Positions 1 through 6,507 are shown, counted from the stretch's first letter. The stretch is DNA of 7,145 bases from Acidobacteriota bacterium (GCA_003153585.1 PLZZ01000220.1:9493-16637); one strand, 5' to 3'. Made by a program: numbers and translations. Notes: generated by a model not told the origin, from the letters alone.

Positions 1-74
1 ATTGCTCGTGATGGGACACTGTAACTTCGGCGGGATGCTAGTCGCTGCTCCGGGTCGTGTCAACTTTTCTCAGT

Positions 75-1040
75 CTAGTCTTCAGTCACTGTCTCCAGAA
101 ATGTTGCGGACGGCACGAAGAACAGGTTTCCGGTGACGGCGCGGCTGAAGTCGAGCAGGCGATCGTAGTTGCCCGGCGGCCGGCCAACGAGCATATTCTC
201 GAGCATCTGTTCAAGGGTGCGAGGCGAACGGCAGTAGCCGATGAAATAGGTACCAAATTCACCCTGCGCGGCGCTGCCGAAGGGCATGTTGTCGCGCAGG
301 ATTTTCATCTCTTTGCCGTCCTCCTCGATTGTCGTGAGCGAACTGTGCGATGAAGTTGGCTTCACAGACTCGTCCAATTCGATGTCGGACAGCTTCTTGC
401 GGCCAATGATTCCTTCCTGTGCCTCCGTGGACAACGCATTCCATCCGTTCATGTCATGTAGGTACTTCTGCACCATTACGTAGCTTCCGCCGGCGAATCG
501 GGCATCCTCCTCGCCGACGAGCGCGGCCTCGGCCACGGCTTCACCCCTCGGATTCTCGGTCCCGTCGACGAAACCGACGAGATCGCGGTCGTCGAAGTTT
601 TTGAAGCCGTGCACTTCGTCCGCCGGAGAAACAGCATTCCCGATGCGCGCCATGATCTGAGTCGCAAGCTCAAAGCACAGGTCCATGTGCCTCGCGCGGA
701 TATGGAACAGCAAGTCGCCAGGCGTGGACACCGCATGTCGCGTTCCGGAACGAACTTCGCGGAACGGGTGAAGCTCGGCCGGACGCGGCTGCCCAAAGAG
801 GTTGTCCCACGCGTCGGACCCAATCCCCATGATGCAGGACAGGCCCGCTTCAATGTTGCGATATTCCACGGCGCGGAAAATTCCGCTGAGATCTCCGCAG
901 AACGAGCGCAGGGTCGCGCGAGTATCGGCCCCCGGCTTTAGTGTTGCAACCAGGAAAATCGCGGCGCGCGAGAGCGGTGCGACGATCGGCTGGGCGACGG
1001 CGCGCGCCACCTTGGGCGCGCTCTTGGGATCGGAATCCAT
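75..1040 (-). CDS. Dyp-type (dye-decolorizing) heme peroxidase, P/B-type, YfeX-like
   Basis: This 321-residue protein is a full-length heme peroxidase of the DyP family, which uses H2O2 to oxidise dyes, phenolics, Mn(II) or porphyrinogens. The family signature GXXDG is present as GFVDG at residues 156-160, followed by TENP; D159 is the distal acid. H232 fits the proximal heme ligand and R249, 17 residues later in the context ILRDNMPFG, fits the distal arginine. The length (about 300-330) and the absence of a Tat or Sec signal point to the cytosolic P-type (class B, YfeX/DypB-like) group rather than the exported EfeB type. The C-terminus ends soon after the last conserved strand (FFVPSATFL), so I see no encapsulin-targeting tail. 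The start is supported by an AGGAGGA Shine-Dalgarno 6 nt upstream. The gene is divergent from the protease gene at 1398. The family is certain; the physiological substrate is not visible. Confidence 0.95.
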   Translation of the reverse strand: MDSDPKSAPKVARAVAQPIVAPLSRAAIFLVATLKPGADTRATLRSFCGDLSGIFRAVEYRNIEAGLSCIMGIGSDAWDNLFGQPRPAELHPFREVRSGTRHAVSTPGDLLFHIRARHMDLCFELATQIMARIGNAVSPADEVHGFKNFDDRDLVGFVDGTENPRGEAVAEAALVGEEDARFAGGSYVMVQKYLHDMNGWNALSTEAQEGIIGRKKLSDIELDESVKPTSSHSSLTTIEEDGKEMKILRDNMPFGSAAQGEFGTYFIGYCRSPRTLEQMLENMLVGRPPGNYDRLLDFSRAVTGNLFFVPSATFLETVTED

Positions 1041-1397
1041 CGTTCATCCTCCTGGCAATCTTCAACTGATAGACAACGTTACATTCCTGGCCCCGGTCCG
1101 GGCGGGTGCAGCTCATACCCGTGCGGGGTTCGGCGCCGAGGAGATAGCGCACGAAGTAGAGCCAGCGGGTCATGTAGAGGCTTTCTGCGCCGTAGCCGTG
1201 ATGCTGGTTGATCTGACGCCGCGGACCGCACAGCTTGGACTGCAGTAGCATTGCCTTTGTCTGGTTCCCAAGTCAAGCCGCTGGTAGAGCCCTCTTGCTC
1301 TGGCCGTCCAACTCAAACTAGCCGAAATGTTTTCCCCGCATGCCATCCGCGAGAACAACTTTCCGGTTGACGGGCCGGGCGATGAACGGCGAAGCTG
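1041..1397. other. Divergent intergenic region, no confirmed gene
   Basis: This 357 bp stretch separates the divergent peroxidase and protease genes and should hold both promoters, but I see no convincing -35/-10 pair in either direction. On the minus strand an open frame from ATG at 1251 runs past the peroxidase start and ends only at 850, inside that gene. The part outside the peroxidase gene (about 1060-1251) has codon-like composition: roughly four fifths of its codons end in G or C, and it is rich in Tyr, Trp, His and Cys. A +1 shift near its end would reach a TGA at 1064-1062 (VTLSIS then stop), just ahead of the peroxidase ribosome binding site. It may be a decayed gene, a small gene with a frameshift, or chance. 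I do not recognise the peptide. Confidence 0.4.
1047..1053 (-). promoter_or_regulatory. Ribosome binding site of the DyP peroxidase gene
   Basis: The minus strand reads AGGAGGA, then 6 nt, then ATG at 1040. This near-perfect Shine-Dalgarno fixes the start. An overlapping ATG at 1047-1045 is in another frame and too close to the motif to be used. Confidence 0.8.
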
Positions 1398-2663
1398 TTG
1401 CTCCTGAAAATGCTTCTTAAGCTACGGATGCGATGGCCGGCAATTCTTGGCGCGATTGCACTTTTGTCGTTTGGAGGCGGCAGGGCCGCGCTCTCGAGCG
1501 CACGGCTCGCGTTACGGACGGGCGATAAGGCTCCGGTTGTGACGCTTCCCTTTGAATATTTCAGGAAACATATTTTGGTCACCATGCAGATCAATGATTC
1601 CGGGCCACACGTTTGCATGGTGGACAACGGATTCAACGCGGACGTAATCACCGAGAGCGCTGCGCGCGCCATGGCGCTTCCAGTTCATGCGATGGGCGGG
1701 AAAACTCCGAACGCAGAGGGGTTCGGCGAAAGCTCGGGACCAGAGACTTTTGTGGTGGAGAGGAGCGTTACTTTAGGGATAAAGGATTTACCGATATTGA
1801 CCGGGCAGGCCTACGTTCTGGATATGGCTGGGTTCGAGGACGGCATGGGCGTCCATTTCGATTGCGTGCTGGGCTTGCCACTCTTTGCTCATTACGTGGT
1901 GGAGATTGATTTTACGAAGCGCCAGCTCATACTCTACGATCCACGCAGTTTTGAATATTCAGGCCAGGGTCACCGGGTTCCGTTGCGAGTGGCTGTCCCT
2001 CCGACGATCGAGGCCGGAGTTCTTACACCGGACGGAAGAACAGTAAAGGCGACGGTCGGGCTAGATCTTGGAAGCGACGCGATCTTCGACTTTCAGCCAT
2101 CCTTCCAGTCAGTACATCACGTCCTGCCGGCGGGACAAGCCGAGGTTCCCATTGACGAAATCGGGCTCGGGGGAATATTTCACATGAGCATCGTGCGATT
2201 GCCTTCGGTGGAGATCGCCGGATACAAGCTCGACAAGCCGCTTGTCGCATTTATGCATACCGCGCCGGGTCCCAGCCTTTCCGCCAACGACGGCTACGTT
2301 GGAAACGCGCTGTTGCGCCGCTTCACCGTGATTTTCGATTACTCGCGCCAGCGCGTAATCTTTGAACCGAACTCTTCTTTTGGCGACCCGTTCAAAGGAA
2401 ACATGACCGGCATCAAAGTGGACCCAGAGTCGGACCCCACACGCGGCTTTGAGGTCGTTTATGTGGAGGAACGGTCTCCTGCGGCAAAAGCAGGGTTGCA
2501 GGAGGGCGACAGGATCGTTGAAATCGGAGGAGTGCCGTGCTCGACGCTGATATTCGAATCGTTCCGCGAAATGCTCACGGCGGAGGGCGCACCCTTCATC
2601 CTTGAGGTTCAACGCGGCAGCGAGAAAATTGAAATGAATTTTCTAACTCCGCGCCTGCCCTGA
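1398..2663 (+). CDS. Exported two-lobed aspartyl protease-like protein with C-terminal PDZ domain
   Basis: This 421-residue protein begins with a basic, hydrophobic segment (about residues 11-31, ending GGGRAA), a likely Sec signal or N-terminal anchor, so the rest acts outside the cytoplasm. Two retropepsin-like lobes follow. Lobe 1 has VDNG at 75-78 and closes with VLGLPLF (157-163) plus a VEIDFTKRQLILYDP strand. Lobe 2 has LDLG at 222-225 and closes with VGNALLRRFTVIFDYSRQRV (301-320). This is the pattern of bacterial aspartyl-protease family proteins. A PDZ domain (about 350-415, with SPAAKAGLQEGDRIVEIGG) probably binds peptide termini. Both catalytic-position Asp residues remain, but the usual D-T/S-G is DNG in lobe 1 and DLG in lobe 2, so proteolytic activity is uncertain. 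The start codon at 1398 is TTG; ATG at 1410 or 1428 are alternatives, and none has a clear Shine-Dalgarno. Function and substrate are unknown. Confidence 0.85.
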   Translation: MLLKMLLKLRMRWPAILGAIALLSFGGGRAALSSARLALRTGDKAPVVTLPFEYFRKHILVTMQINDSGPHVCMVDNGFNADVITESAARAMALPVHAMGGKTPNAEGFGESSGPETFVVERSVTLGIKDLPILTGQAYVLDMAGFEDGMGVHFDCVLGLPLFAHYVVEIDFTKRQLILYDPRSFEYSGQGHRVPLRVAVPPTIEAGVLTPDGRTVKATVGLDLGSDAIFDFQPSFQSVHHVLPAGQAEVPIDEIGLGGIFHMSIVRLPSVEIAGYKLDKPLVAFMHTAPGPSLSANDGYVGNALLRRFTVIFDYSRQRVIFEPNSSFGDPFKGNMTGIKVDPESDPTRGFEVVYVEERSPAAKAGLQEGDRIVEIGGVPCSTLIFESFREMLTAEGAPFILEVQRGSEKIEMNFLTPRLP

Positions 2664-2682
2664 ACGCTCGCATGCAATCGGC

Positions 2683-2904
2683 TTAGCGGATCGCGGTTAT
2701 TTCCCTTTTGAGGACGGATAAACCGCGCATCGCATATTCTATGGCTTGGCGCTCAGCTTGTCCGTCTGGGCGCGTGCGAAGTACGTCCGAGCGCAACGAG
2801 ATAGCTTTTTCCGCGGTGGCGACCCGGCCACGCAAGTTGAGCGGATTCATCTCCAGGAGTGCTACTTGGTATTGCTGCTGCCATTCCCATTGTAGGGTGC
2901 TCAT
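2683..2904 (-). CDS. Small conserved-looking hypothetical protein (73 aa)
   Basis: I chose the ATG at 2904 (protein MSTLQWEWQQ...) over the upstream in-frame ATG at 2961, because AAGGGGA lies 6 nt before the former and the extra 19 residues of the longer form look like untranslated leader. The 73-residue product is soluble and probably mostly helical: an aromatic/Gln-rich N-terminus (WEWQQQYQ), then amphipathic stretches with Ala, Glu and Arg (AEKAISLR, ERQAIEYAMRGLSVLKRE). No membrane segment, cysteine pair or known motif is seen. It resembles a family of short proteins I associate with Acidobacteria genomes (Trp/Gln-rich start, AEKAI, then ERQAI...LKRE); this is recall, not a search. Its function is unknown. 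The gene converges on the protease gene, whose stop is only 19 bp away. Confidence 0.72.
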   Translation of the reverse strand: MSTLQWEWQQQYQVALLEMNPLNLRGRVATAEKAISLRSDVLRTRPDGQAERQAIEYAMRGLSVLKREITAIR

Positions 2905-2910
2905 GTTTAC

Positions 2911-2917
2911 TCCCCTT
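2911..2917 (-). promoter_or_regulatory. Ribosome binding site deciding the start of the 73-aa gene
   Basis: The minus strand reads AAGGGGA, then GTAAAC, then ATG at 2904. The 6 nt spacing favours this start over the ATG at 2961, which would add 19 residues. Confidence 0.6.
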
Positions 2918-2998
2918 GTTAACGGCCATTGTAGGAGACGGGGATGGGGACTTCTGTTCACTTACGCACACTTTGTAAAACTGTATTCTTGCGTCATT

Positions 2999-3014
2999 TC
3001 GAAGCGAACTTCGA
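2999..3014. repeat. Short perfect inverted repeat (6-bp stem, 4-nt loop)
   Basis: TCGAAG, loop CGAA, CTTCGA form a perfect small hairpin between the divergent 73-aa gene and the tRNA gene. No T-tract follows on either strand, so it is not a typical intrinsic terminator. It could be an operator palindrome or chance. Confidence 0.3.
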
Positions 3015-3099
3015 CGCGCGACGAGGGGGAATGCGCCAGCGCGAAATCTTAGGTTTGGGCCAGCAAGGGCAATCCGGTTAAACTCTGAACATTGGTCGC

Positions 3100-3176
3100 G
3101 GGGCTGTAGCTCAGATGGATAGAGCAGCAGTTTCCTAAACTGCGTGTCGGGAGTTCGACTCTCCCCAGCCCCACCA
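3100..3176 (+). tRNA. tRNA-Arg (anticodon CCT)
   Basis: The complete cloverleaf reads directly from the sequence. The acceptor stem is GGGGCTG (3100-3106) with CAGCCCC (3166-3172). The D stem is GCTC/GAGC around a loop containing GG. The anticodon stem GCAGT/ACTGC encloses loop TTCCTAA, which gives anticodon CCT (3134-3136). The variable loop is 5 nt, and the T stem GGGAG/CTCCC encloses loop TTCGACT. Discriminator A3173 is followed by an encoded CCA (3174-3176). The anticodon reads the AGG arginine codon. A weak upstream promoter (TTGGGC at 3055-3060, TAAACT at 3079-3084, 18 bp spacer) is possible. No copy of the tRNA 3' end is seen elsewhere in the window, so there is no sign of use as an integration site here. 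Confidence 0.97.
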
Positions 3177-3193
3177 TGTATCTCGTTATTGTA

Positions 3194-3255
3194 TCCGGTA
3201 ATCGCCTACCCTAAGGCGTCGCCAACTAGCCTTCCGGTAGGCCTTAATTGCCGGA
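3194..3255. repeat. Long imperfect hairpin / palindromic element downstream of the tRNA
   Basis: The outer arms TCCGGTAAT (3194-3202) and ATTGCCGGA (3247-3255) pair over 9 positions with one G-T wobble. Inside, GCCTACCCTAAGGC (3204-3217) pairs with GCCTTCCGGTAGGC (3229-3242) at 12 of 14 positions, leaving an 11-nt loop and small bulges. Each inner arm can also fold alone (CGCCT/AGGCG and GCCT/AGGC), so the element can be one long stem or a three-way junction. No T-tract follows on either strand, so it is not a standard intrinsic terminator. It could be a REP-like palindrome, a structured RNA processing signal for the tRNA transcript, or the remnant of a small mobile element. Confidence 0.55.
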
Positions 3256-3362
3256 ACGATGAACGAGAAACAAGGACGCAGGCCCTGAGTCCGAAACATT
3301 GCTCACCTTGCGCTTGTCACGACATGGAATGCCAAGCTTACGATTGAATACCGAGTTGTCAG

Positions 3363-3391
3363 GGGTAAACTCATGGTCTGAGTGGGTAAAC
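3363..3391. promoter_or_regulatory. Direct repeat GGGTAAAC x2, 21 bp apart, possible operator
   Basis: GGGTAAAC occurs at 3363-3370 and 3384-3391, an offset of 21 bp or about two helical turns, immediately before the cyclodeaminase-family gene. The first copy overlaps a weak -10-like TAAACT (3366-3371) that sits 16 bp after TTGAAT (3344-3349). The arrangement would suit a regulator binding one face of the DNA, but it could be chance. Confidence 0.35.
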
Positions 3392-3397
3392 ATCCTC

Positions 3398-3403
3398 GAG
3401 GAG
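3398..3403 (+). promoter_or_regulatory. Ribosome binding site deciding the start of the cyclodeaminase-family gene
   Basis: GAGGAG lies 5 nt before a TTG codon at 3409. The in-frame GTG at 3382 has no Shine-Dalgarno, and the GTG at 3418 is 14 nt away. Confidence 0.5.
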
Positions 3404-3408
3404 CAGCG

Positions 3409-4440
3409 TTGGGGACCGTGGAGTTTCTCTATCTCGACCAGGAGGCTGTGCTGGCCGCCGACGTGCTGGATATGCGTCGCGCTATGATTGTAGTCGGAGA
3501 AGCGCAGGCGCGGTTTGCTAAAGGCGAGGTTCGGGAACCGCATAAGATCGTGCTGCGAAACGCAGAGACTGCGGAAAGCGAAGAGCAAGGCCGCTTCAAT
3601 GGCTTGGCGGCTTCGATCGGAACGCCGGCGCCGACCGCCATTGGCGCGAAATGGATCGCTAGCTTCCCAGCCAACCGCCCGTTGGGTAGGCCGCGTGCCA
3701 GCGGCCTGATCATACTGAACTGCCCGCAAACGGGCGTTCCCGTGGCCGTGATGGAGGCAGGGTTAATTAGTGCGATGCGCACTGGCGCGATGACAGGCTT
3801 GGGCGTCCGCTATCTCGCCCCGAAAAAGGTCCGCAAAATCGGAATCGTAGGCGCAGGTTTGCAATCCCGGACCCAGATCCTCGCGCTGTTCACCGAACTC
3901 CCCGATGTTGAGGAGATTGCTCTCTTCGGCCGGCAAATCTCAATGGCGGAAGCTGTCGTTGATGACTGCCGCCGCCGATGGGCCGCTCCTGTCCGCGCGG
4001 TCCGGACCATCGAGGAAGCTCTCCGCGATGCAGATGTGGCGCTAACGGTAACCACTTCCCAGAAGCCGATGATTCGCGCGCAGCACGTGAAGCCAGGCGC
4101 GCTGACCATACAGCTCGCAGGCCATGAATGCGAGTTCGGTGTTATCCAGCAGAGCAAAAAGATAGTTGTCGACGATTGGGAGACGGTGAAGCAGCGCGGT
4201 ATTATGACTCCCGCAATCATGCACCGCCAAGGTTTGTTGCGCGACGAGGACGTTCACGCCAATCTGGGTGAATTAATTCTGGGAACGAAGACTGGCAGGG
4301 AAAGCGACGAGCGAATCCACTATTGCCATATGGGAATGGCTGTAAATGACGTTGCTCTAGCCTGGGCAGTGTATAAGGACGCGCGCGCGAGGAACCTCGG
4401 CATTCGCTTGCCGCTGTGGAAAGAACCGCTGTGGGTTTAG
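3409..4440 (+). CDS. Ornithine cyclodeaminase / mu-crystallin family NAD(P)-dependent enzyme, SbnB-like
   Basis: From TTG 3409 this is a 343-residue protein, the normal family length. The N-terminal substrate domain has FLYLDQEAV at the start, then GAKWIASFPAN (79-89; K81 is the expected substrate lysine), PRASGLIILN and SAMRTGA (R124 contacts the substrate carboxylate in relatives). The Rossmann domain carries GIVGAGLQS with glycines 145, 148 and 150, so it binds NAD(P). At the position of the catalytic Asp of true ornithine cyclodeaminases (GAD), this protein has GHE (E240), followed by IVVDDWETVKQRG. The ASFPAN...PRAS pattern recalls SbnB, which makes 2,3-diaminopropionate with a partner, more than proline-forming cyclodeaminase. 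The reaction may be reduction or oxidation of an imino or N-alkyl amino acid. It is the first gene of an apparent three-gene operon with an ATP-grasp ligase and a methyltransferase. Starts at GTG 3382 (352 aa) or GTG 3418 are possible. Confidence 0.88.
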   Translation: MGTVEFLYLDQEAVLAADVLDMRRAMIVVGEAQARFAKGEVREPHKIVLRNAETAESEEQGRFNGLAASIGTPAPTAIGAKWIASFPANRPLGRPRASGLIILNCPQTGVPVAVMEAGLISAMRTGAMTGLGVRYLAPKKVRKIGIVGAGLQSRTQILALFTELPDVEEIALFGRQISMAEAVVDDCRRRWAAPVRAVRTIEEALRDADVALTVTTSQKPMIRAQHVKPGALTIQLAGHECEFGVIQQSKKIVVDDWETVKQRGIMTPAIMHRQGLLRDEDVHANLGELILGTKTGRESDERIHYCHMGMAVNDVALAWAVYKDARARNLGIRLPLWKEPLWV

Positions 4441-4487
4441 CCGGAAGGTTGTCCAGGTCGCCGCAAGCTATGCAAGACCAAGGTCCG

Positions 4488-5750
4488 ATGCGTATTGAGA
4501 ACAACTCAGTGCCGGTCGTCGTACTCGTATCGTCCCAACATGGCGGTGTCGGAATTATTCGGACTCTCGGACGGGCGGGAATTCCCGTCCATGGAGTTCA
4601 CCAGGATCTCTTGGAGCCGTCCGCGCGTTCACGTTTCCTCAAGCGAGTTTTCCGCTGGGATTTTTCTTCCGCTCCGGCGGCGGATTCGCTTTCATTCCTA
4701 CGGGATGTAGCCAGGCAGATTGGACGGCAACCACTGCTGATTCCTACTTCCGATGTCACTGCTCTCTTCGTGGCCGAAAACGCTGAAATTCTTGCGCGGG
4801 ATTATCTCTTTTCCACGCCCAGCAGCGAGGTGGTTCGGTGTTTTGTCAGCAAGCGGCAAACCTTCGATCTCTGCCACAACCTGGGCATACCCACTGCCGA
4901 GACGGCATCGCCTGAGTCTCGAGAGGAGGTGATGAATTTCGCGCGCACAACGGGTTTTCCCGTCGTCGTGAAGGGTGAAGACGGGGAATTTCTAGGCAGA
5001 CGCAGAAAACGGCTGAGGGTGGCGATCGTGGCCGATGAGAACGAGCTGCTTGAACTCTTCGACTTGAACGCGGCCACCGGCCGGCCCGGCATCATCCTGC
5101 AGGAATACATTCCCGGCGGCGATGATGCCATCTGGATGTTCAACGGCTACTTCAACGATCGGTCGCAGTGTTTGTTTGGCGCCACGGGGAGGAAGCTTCG
5201 CCAGTTCCCGCCGCATAGAGGCAGCACGTCGCTCGGAATCTGCGCGAGGAATGATGCGGTGGAAATTCAAACCAAGCGGTTAATGCAGGCGGTTGGCTAT
5301 CGGGGACCTTTGGATATCGGCTATCGGTTTGATGCCCGCGACGGCAAGTATAAGCTGCTGGACGCAAATCCGCGCATCGGCTCAACTTTTCGCTTATTCG
5401 CCGCTGAAAACGGATTGGATGTTGCCCGCGCGTTTTACCTCGACCTCACCGGCCAGAGCGTCCCGCCCGCGCAGGTATCCGAAGGGCGCAAATGGATTGT
5501 GGAGACCAATGACCTTGCCTCCAGTTGGTCTCAGTTTCGAGAACGGCAGTTGACGTTCGGCGCGTGGATACGCTCTTTGCGAGGCGTTCGAGAGGGCGCA
5601 TGGTTCGCCACCGATGATCTGGCGCCTTTGGCCACGGTCCCGCTACTGTGGTTCCGAAAGCGGTTCGGCGGAGGCCGGCGTGTTTCTTCGGCAAGATCTC
5701 CCTCGGATCCCGCTCTCCAAGAGACACAGAATCCTTATCCGAACGAATGA
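4488..5750 (+). CDS. ATP-grasp domain ligase (carboxylate-amine ligase-like)
   Basis: From ATG 4488 this is a 420-residue cytosolic ATP-grasp enzyme, a class that joins a carboxylate, activated as acyl phosphate, to an amine or thiol. The pre-ATP-grasp domain opens with VVVLVSSQHGGVGIIRTLGR (about 10-29). The ATP-binding part shows VVVKGEDGEF (K162), ILQEYIPGGDDAIWMFNGYF (about 203-222, with E206) and the metal-binding strand LLDANPRIGSTFRLF (291-304, D292 and N294). The sequence recalls ATP-grasp proteins seen in exopolysaccharide and natural-product clusters, but the substrate cannot be read. The last 35 residues or so, after a hydrophobic PLATVPLLWF stretch, are low-complexity and probably disordered. 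The gene starts 47 bp after the cyclodeaminase-family stop. ATG 4470 and GTG 4416 (overlapping the previous gene, 444 aa) are alternative starts; I prefer 4488 for its AAGG 4 nt upstream and the short run to the conserved core. Confidence 0.87.
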   Translation: MRIENNSVPVVVLVSSQHGGVGIIRTLGRAGIPVHGVHQDLLEPSARSRFLKRVFRWDFSSAPAADSLSFLRDVARQIGRQPLLIPTSDVTALFVAENAEILARDYLFSTPSSEVVRCFVSKRQTFDLCHNLGIPTAETASPESREEVMNFARTTGFPVVVKGEDGEFLGRRRKRLRVAIVADENELLELFDLNAATGRPGIILQEYIPGGDDAIWMFNGYFNDRSQCLFGATGRKLRQFPPHRGSTSLGICARNDAVEIQTKRLMQAVGYRGPLDIGYRFDARDGKYKLLDANPRIGSTFRLFAAENGLDVARAFYLDLTGQSVPPAQVSEGRKWIVETNDLASSWSQFRERQLTFGAWIRSLRGVREGAWFATDDLAPLATVPLLWFRKRFGGGRRVSSARSPSDPALQETQNPYPNE

Positions 5751-5808
5751 CGCACTGTCGAATTAAAGTTTGCGATTAATTTTTGGCCGCACTCAAGAAC
5801 AGGACTCT

Positions 5809-6507
5809 ATGCCAGGCCCAACTGATTACCTCGACAGAACCTACCTGCAACAAAATCCCGACTGGCATGTGGCCGACTCGCCTTGGAAAGTGCAGCAAAT
5901 TCTCCGGATACTGAGCCGCAATTCAATTGTTCCCAAAACAATCTATGAGGAAGGCTGTGGCGCCGGAGAGGTTCTCAGGTTGCTGCAGCAAAGACTCGAT
6001 GCCAATTGCGAGCTGTGGGGAGCTGACGTCTCGGCCCAAGCGATTGAACTGTGCCAAGCTCGAGTAAATGCGAGGTTGCACTTCGCGCTGCTCGAAGATC
6101 ATCTGTGGGAACGAAAAGTGTTCGAACTGGCGATGGCCATCGACGTACTCGCCCACGTCGAGGACTATCGCGGTTTTTTGCGCAAACTCAAATCACGTGC
6201 CCAATTCAAGCTTCTGCATATCCCGCTCGACATTTCGGTGCAGCACGTTCTGCGCGAGAAGAGTATGATCCGCCGCCGGCAAGAGCACCCGCACCTTCAT
6301 TATTTTTCCAAGCGTACTGCGATGTTCGCCCTGGCGGATCTCGGATACGAAATCGTCGATTGGTGCTATACGCCGCGAATGATCGATATTCCCCATCATG
6401 CCCGCGGCAAATTGCTGCGGCTGCCTCGCAAACTGCTCTTCGCCATGCATCGGGATTTCGCCGTCAATGTTCTTGGGGGATTCAGCCTAATGGTCCTCGC
6501 GAAGTGA
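5809..6507 (+). CDS. Class I SAM-dependent methyltransferase
   Basis: From ATG 5809 (AGGA 4 nt upstream) this is a 232-residue protein; a TTG at 5770 would add 13 poorly conserved-looking residues. Motif I is EEGCGAGE (47-54), the SAM-binding glycine-rich loop. Next comes WGADVSAQAIELC with the ribose-binding acid D73, and then AMAIDVLAHVEDYRGFL (108-124), the post-motif segment typical of Methyltransf_11/23-type enzymes. The C-terminal part (HPHLHYFSKRTAMFALADLGY, then a basic KLLRLPRKLLF stretch) is the likely substrate-binding region. There is no signal peptide, so it is cytosolic. It follows the ATP-grasp gene by 58 bp in the same direction and probably methylates that pathway's product or intermediate; this is inferred from context. 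The acceptor atom (N, O or C) cannot be told. Confidence 0.85.
   Translation: MPGPTDYLDRTYLQQNPDWHVADSPWKVQQILRILSRNSIVPKTIYEEGCGAGEVLRLLQQRLDANCELWGADVSAQAIELCQARVNARLHFALLEDHLWERKVFELAMAIDVLAHVEDYRGFLRKLKSRAQFKLLHIPLDISVQHVLREKSMIRRRQEHPHLHYFSKRTAMFALADLGYEIVDWCYTPRMIDIPHHARGKLLRLPRKLLFAMHRDFAVNVLGGFSLMVLAK

Noticed and set aside
1255..1310. tRNA-like fragments (GGTTCCCAAGTC and GGTAGAGC)
   Set aside because: The pieces resemble T-arm and D-arm motifs but occur in the wrong order, and no acceptor or anticodon stem pairs around them.
1382..1420. 12-codon upstream open frame (MNGEAVAPENAS) overlapping the protease start
   Set aside because: It has no Shine-Dalgarno, and its sequence shows no attenuator-like features; likely chance.
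1313..1672. 119-codon minus-strand open frame across the protease start
   Set aside because: It overlaps the first quarter of the well-supported protease gene on the opposite strand, and its sequence shows no recognisable domain; it is a shadow of high-GC coding sequence.
2109..2612. 167-codon minus-strand open frame inside the protease gene
   Set aside because: It is antisense to the second lobe and PDZ domain, with a Cys/Arg/His-rich translation typical of an antisense shadow.
3194..3255. Integron attC site
   Set aside because: The hairpin ends do not match the GTTRRRY/RYYYAAC core sites, and no integron integrase or cassette array is nearby.
3274..3292. Small hairpin GGAC...GTCC around CAGGCCCTG
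   Set aside because: The stem is short and interrupted, with a very small loop and no T-tract; chance is likely.
3100..3408. tRNA-Arg as integration site of a genomic island
   Set aside because: No integrase gene and no repeated copy of the tRNA 3' end is present in the window.
3244..3729. 161-codon minus-strand open frame opposite the cyclodeaminase-family gene
   Set aside because: It lies antisense to the conserved N-terminal domain of that gene and has no ribosome binding site or domain features.
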